Positions 6,780 to 6,833 of a stretch of DNA of 6,833 nucleotides are shown here, piece by piece (position 1 is the stretch's first letter; the number at the start of each line of letters is the position of its first letter). The translations under genes and the position numbers were made by a program. The notes under the pieces are model-generated. The model ran no database searches. It was not told where the DNA came from and worked only from the letters and a program-made list of their open reading frames with translations. This stretch comes from Gemmatimonadota bacterium (GTDB taxonomy: Bacteria; Gemmatimonadota; Gemmatimonadetes; Gemmatimonadales; GWC2-71-9). The DNA lies in assembly GCA_003221825.1 (NCBI GenBank), contig QHUE01000123.1:1-6833 (forward strand), given 5' to 3'.

Positions 6780-6805
6780 TCCCTCCCTCCCCCCCCTCCC
6801 TCCCT
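6780..6805 (-). repeat. G-rich mirror repeat, G-quadruplex/triplex-capable, in the cytochrome gene leader
   Basis: On the + strand this is a perfect 26-bp mirror repeat bounded by T: C-runs of 3, 3, 8, 3 and 3 separated by single Ts. The minus strand, which is the sense strand of the cytochrome gene, therefore carries G-runs of 3, 3, 8, 3 and 3 with single-A loops. This satisfies the G3N1 rule for a tight G-quadruplex, and the polypurine mirror symmetry also allows an intramolecular triplex. It lies 7 nt before the ATG and includes the ribosome binding site. That it folds in the cell is inference. Confidence 0.7.
6781..6786 (-). promoter_or_regulatory. Shine-Dalgarno of the diheme cytochrome gene
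   Basis: The minus strand reads GGAGGG followed by AAACACC and ATG, giving a near-ideal Shine-Dalgarno core 7 nt from the start. It confirms the ATG at 6771-6773 as the start codon. The same bases form the 3'-most G-run of the mirror repeat, so folding of that tract would compete with ribosome binding. Confidence 0.7.
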
Positions 6806-6833
6806 GCTCGCGCGCTCAGTGGAGCGGCAGCGA

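Noticed and set aside
6816..6833. Possible 3' end of an upstream minus-strand gene (S-L-P-L-H then TGA)
   Set aside because: Only five codons are visible before the window edge, so a stop in this frame cannot be told from chance.
1..6833. tRNA, rRNA, CRISPR, insertion sequences, att sites, riboswitches
   Set aside because: None seen: almost all of the window is accounted for by five coding regions, and the two non-coding gaps (89 and 60 bp) contain no cloverleaf, spaced direct repeats or transposase-like inverted ends.

Overview
The window is GC-rich and gene-dense, and reads as part of a Gram-negative chromosome. It encodes an outer-membrane beta-barrel fusion, a diheme c-type cytochrome with a lipoprotein-like leader, and the C-terminus of what looks like a DUF5916-type envelope protein. 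This combination, the high GC and the style of the PD40/Omp85 fusion suggest Gemmatimonadota or a related soil phylum such as Acidobacteriota. That placement is inference from protein style; no marker gene is present.

Layout, left to right. (1) Positions 1-177 on + hold the last 58 codons of a DUF5916-like protein. Its TGA overlaps the ATG (ATGA) of (2) a 12-TM-type MFS transporter on + (174-1370). (3) A tandem-repeat DUF1259 (LppY/LpqO-type) predicted exported protein lies on - (1357-2232) and overlaps the MFS 3' end by 14 bp. (4) An 89-bp divergent intergenic region follows (2233-2321), with two short palindromes. (5) A 1037-residue protein on + (2322-5435) combines a signal peptide, a zinc metallopeptidase domain (HELTH ... 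EGMAEY), a TolB-like PD40 propeller and an Omp85/BamA-like barrel carrying a VRGY motif. (6) A diheme cytochrome c peroxidase/MauG-family protein lies on - (5436-6773); its stop codon directly abuts the stop of gene 5. (7) A 60-bp leader (6774-6833) contains a G-rich mirror repeat that includes the ribosome binding site of gene 6.

No tRNA, rRNA, CRISPR, insertion sequence or phage gene is visible. Apart from the DUF5916-MFS pair, strands alternate (+ + - + -), so there is no long operon here. What the products share is location: all are predicted to work in the inner membrane, periplasm or outer membrane. The most unusual items are the peptidase-propeller-Omp85 fusion with two cysteine pairs in its barrel, the G4/triplex-capable tract at the cytochrome start codon, the MauG-like tyrosine and missing distal glutamate in the cytochrome, and the duplicated HxHx3E...H motif in the DUF1259 protein. 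I see no evidence for a mobile or defence system.
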